From contig LDAQ01000079.1 in the NCBI GenBank assembly GCA_001028025.1, forward strand, positions 20,530-84,529: a DNA stretch of 64,000 nt, given 5' to 3'. The notes under the pieces are model-generated. The model was not told the DNA's origin and did not search any database. It saw only the letters and a program-made list of their open reading frames with translations. Numbering within the stretch: position 1 is the first letter of the stretch; each line of letters begins with the position of its first letter. The stretch is from Faecalicatena fissicatena. GTDB lineage: Bacteria > Bacillota > Clostridia > Lachnospirales > Lachnospiraceae. The translations under genes and the position numbers were made by a program. This document shows, one piece after another, positions 62,249 through 64,000 of the stretch.

Positions 62249-63466
62249 ATGAGCAAGAGACAGGATGTATTGGATGTGCTTCAGGGAAAGCAGCCGGAAT
62301 ATGTTCCATGGTTTGGAGACCTGGCCTACTGGATTGATTATCTGAAGGATGAAGGGCTGATTGAAGAAAAGTACAAAGAGGCAGAATCCGGTGACACCGG
62401 TACGGCAAAGGAGAGTCACACAGATGCGGATGAGACTGGCAGCAGTTCAGGCGGGCGGAGCGCCGTCAGCCAGGGGCTTGCAGGTTCATTTTGCGAAGAG
62501 GGACTGCAGCAGATGCACAGAGATCTGGGAGTCGGTTTCTATCTGCAGGGGTATTTCCCGTTTCAGACCATATATGAAGGTGTGGAGTATACTGCAGAAG
62601 ATGATGGCAGCACCCGTGTGACAAAGTTTCATACGCCATACGGGAACCTGCAGGAAATATGGAAATACATGAAGGAAACTCATAGCTGGGCGCCCATCGA
62701 AATGCTGTTAAAGAATGAAGAGGATATCCCGGCCCTGAAATATGTCTATGAGCATACCAGATATGAGTCGGATTACGAGCTGGCGGTCAAAAGAAAAACC
62801 GGGATTGGTGAAAACGGTCTGGTACTCGTCTACGCGCCCAAATCTCCTCTGATGGAACTGGTGGCTCTGCGTGCGGGAATAGAAACAGTAGTAGAGCTTA
62901 GTATGGATACCCAGGAGGAATTCGAGGAGCTGCTGGAGGTCATGCAGAAAAAGCATGAAGAAGCGCTGGAACTCGCCCTTAACTGCCCCGCAGACTGCAT
63001 CATGGTTCCGGACAACCTGTCCAGTGAACTGGTAGGCGGTTCTCTCTACGATGATTATATCCGGCCAATTCATGAAAAATGGACAGAGGAAATAAGAAAA
63101 TCAGGAAAGTTTTCTTTTGTCCATCTGGACGGCACATTAATCCCTCTTCTGACAAAGCTATCCAAAGCAGGTTTCGATGTGATAGAAGCAGTAACGCCCA
63201 AACCTGTGGGGGATGCCGCACTGGAAGACCTCAGGAACATGGTGGAAGAAAACACCGTAATCTGGGGAGGCCTGCCCGGAGGATACTTTACGGACCAGCT
63301 GTCAGATGCAGAATTCGATGAATATGTCATCCATGTCATAACCTATATGAAAGAACACCCCCGCTTCGTATTGGGAGTCGCCGACCAGGTAGTGCCAGGG
63401 GCGACAGCCAAAAGAATAGCCCGCGTAGATCACCTAATCAGAAAGTATGGGAGGGGGGACGCCTGA
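62249..63466 (+). CDS. Second UroD-like protein with low-complexity insert
   Basis: 405 residues, uroporphyrinogen decarboxylase-like fold: QDVLDVLQGKQPEYVPWF at the start, and FSFVHLDGTLIPLLTKLSKAGFDVIEAVTPKPVGD and WGGLPGGY in the C-terminal half, the latter parts shown in pieces. A Ser/Thr/Glu/Gly-rich insert (about residues 45-78) interrupts the N-terminal barrel and is not typical of the family. It differs greatly from the first UroD-like protein. It may transfer methyl groups or act on a tetrapyrrole-free substrate. The stop codon lies inside the first bases of palindromic element D. Confidence 0.8.
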   Translation: MSKRQDVLDVLQGKQPEYVPWFGDLAYWIDYLKDEGLIEEKYKEAESGDTGTAKESHTDADETGSSSGGRSAVSQGLAGSFCEEGLQQMHRDLGVGFYLQGYFPFQTIYEGVEYTAEDDGSTRVTKFHTPYGNLQEIWKYMKETHSWAPIEMLLKNEEDIPALKYVYEHTRYESDYELAVKRKTGIGENGLVLVYAPKSPLMELVALRAGIETVVELSMDTQEEFEELLEVMQKKHEEALELALNCPADCIMVPDNLSSELVGGSLYDDYIRPIHEKWTEEIRKSGKFSFVHLDGTLIPLLTKLSKAGFDVIEAVTPKPVGDAALEDLRNMVEENTVIWGGLPGGYFTDQLSDAEFDEYVIHVITYMKEHPRFVLGVADQVVPGATAKRIARVDHLIRKYGRGDA

Positions 63467-63823
63467 TGAGGACGGACCGGAAGAAGAGTGTACGCCTGCC
63501 GGGGGCAAACTGAATGGAGGGGCTGCGGGGAGGCTTATGCTGATTTTGGAAACCGGCCGCTTAGCCAAGAAGTTCTAGCCGTGAAATAGCCGCGTTTTAT
63601 GGGACCGAGCGTATTCACTTAGAAAGCCGATGCTTTCTAAGCTCAGACGCTCTGGATAATTGATTCGGAATCAATTATCCCCCATAAAACGCGGCTATTT
63701 CACGGCAAGAACTTCTAAGGCACGCTAGGAGGCTTCCAAAATCAGCATAAGCCTCCCCGCAGCCCCTCCATTCAGTTTGCCCCCGGCAGGCGTACACTCT
63801 TCTTCCCGTCCGTCCTCATCAGG
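63462..63823. repeat. Long palindromic element D (about 360 bp)
   Basis: The outer arms 63462-63551 and 63734-63823 are complementary over 90 bp with a single mismatch. Inner arms (about 63570-63603 with 63681-63714) follow. The core has GAGCGT/ACGCTC enclosing CTTAGAAAGC-CGAT-GCTTTCTAAG, the motif CTCAG, and a hairpin GGATAATTGATTC/GAATCAATTATCC. The core order matches elements A and C, whereas the arms are unrelated. The first bases overlap the UroD-like gene stop codon (63464-63466). Confidence 0.88.
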
Positions 63824-63943
63824 CTGGGCGCACCCGGGCGGGACGGGAGCGGCGGATTGAATCGAGGATGCGGAAAAGGAATGGCTGGGGATATTTATGC
63901 GCAGCATCACGAATCGATCCACTGCTCCGGTTGAAATTCCCCC

Positions 63944-64000
63944 ATGGATGGAGGTTTTATTACCGATTGGATGCACGCAGCCCTGCGGGAGGCTGATATG
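63944..64000 (+). CDS. Possible start of another gene (truncated by window end)
   Basis: From the ATG at 63944 a frame stays open to the end of the window and begins MDGGFITDWMHAALREADM, which recalls the N-terminus of nucleoside deaminases (TadA-like). There is no good ribosome binding site before 63944; GGAGG at 63950-63954 would better serve a later start. Evidence is slight. The 120 bases before it, after element D, hold nothing recognised. Confidence 0.25.
   Translation, partial: MDGGFITDWMHAALREADM

Noticed and set aside
9563..63823. CRISPR arrays
   Set aside because: The repeats seen are inverted or tandem without regular spacers, and no cas genes are present.
63725..63976. Minus-strand frame in element D
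   Set aside because: Same reason as for element B; it is the second arm of the palindrome.

Overview
The window looks like a chromosomal segment of an anaerobic, saccharolytic gut-type Clostridium relative (Lachnospiraceae-like Bacillota). The reasons are a trimeric [FeFe] hydrogenase cluster of the electron-bifurcating type, a four-subunit 2-oxoacid:ferredoxin oxidoreductase, a glycyl radical enzyme with its activase, a YesM/AraC-type two-component system beside a sugar ABC importer, strong AGGAGG ribosome binding sites throughout, and SbcCD and CsoR/CopA of low-GC Gram-positive type. The assignment is inference from gene content; no rRNA or taxonomic marker is present.

Layout. 1-6.4 kb: end of a probable permease, a CocE/PepX-like hydrolase, then aspartate ammonia-lyase, malic enzyme and a multipass membrane protein, plausibly one aspartate/malate catabolic unit. 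6.6-9.5 kb: copper operon with a CsoR operator inside the promoter, and a CopA whose C-terminus is an in-frame CopZ-like domain with its own ribosome binding site. 10.2-18.2 kb: lipoprotein serpin, ABC-class ATPase, SbcD, SbcC and a membrane-anchored SGNH hydrolase. 18.9-24.8 kb: Gld-type ABC exporter (ATPase, permease, GldG-like, DUF4340), a zinc-ribbon membrane protein and a DnaJ-domain protein. 25.2-31 kb: leader with small ORF and terminator, then a hydrogenase operon whose NuoF-like subunit is fused to a GltD-like flavoprotein. 31.1-31.8 kb: two tandem HMA mini-proteins on the minus strand.

32-39.4 kb is an AT-rich mobile region: an AbiE toxin-antitoxin pair in what looks like a decayed element, followed by a 5.2 kb integrated element (three XRE regulators, putative Rep, tyrosine integrase) bounded by 26 bp att repeats at the 3' end of tRNA-Leu(CAG). 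39.6-43 kb (minus strand): a 30-residue SEC-C microprotein, SNF2 helicase and SWIM zinc-finger protein. A degenerate second copy of the tRNA-Leu 5' region lies at 43.2 kb.

43.5-63.5 kb is a long plus-strand metabolic region: YesM-like kinase, AraC-type regulator, sugar ABC importer, 2-oxoacid oxidoreductase (gamma-delta-alpha-beta), PLP-dependent C-S lyase family enzyme, GH31 glycosidase, UroD-like protein, phosphate acetyltransferase, glycyl radical activase, an unassigned glycyl radical enzyme and a second UroD-like protein. The late genes are tightly spaced or overlapping. Together they suggest import and processing of a glycosidic substrate, radical cleavage, and energy conservation through an acyl-CoA and acyl-phosphate; the substrate is unknown.

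Four long palindromic elements (about 300-380 bp each, at 9.6, 18.4, 24.8 and 63.5 kb) share a three-part core while their arms differ but stay self-complementary. With the unassigned glycyl radical gene set they are the most interesting unexplained structures here.
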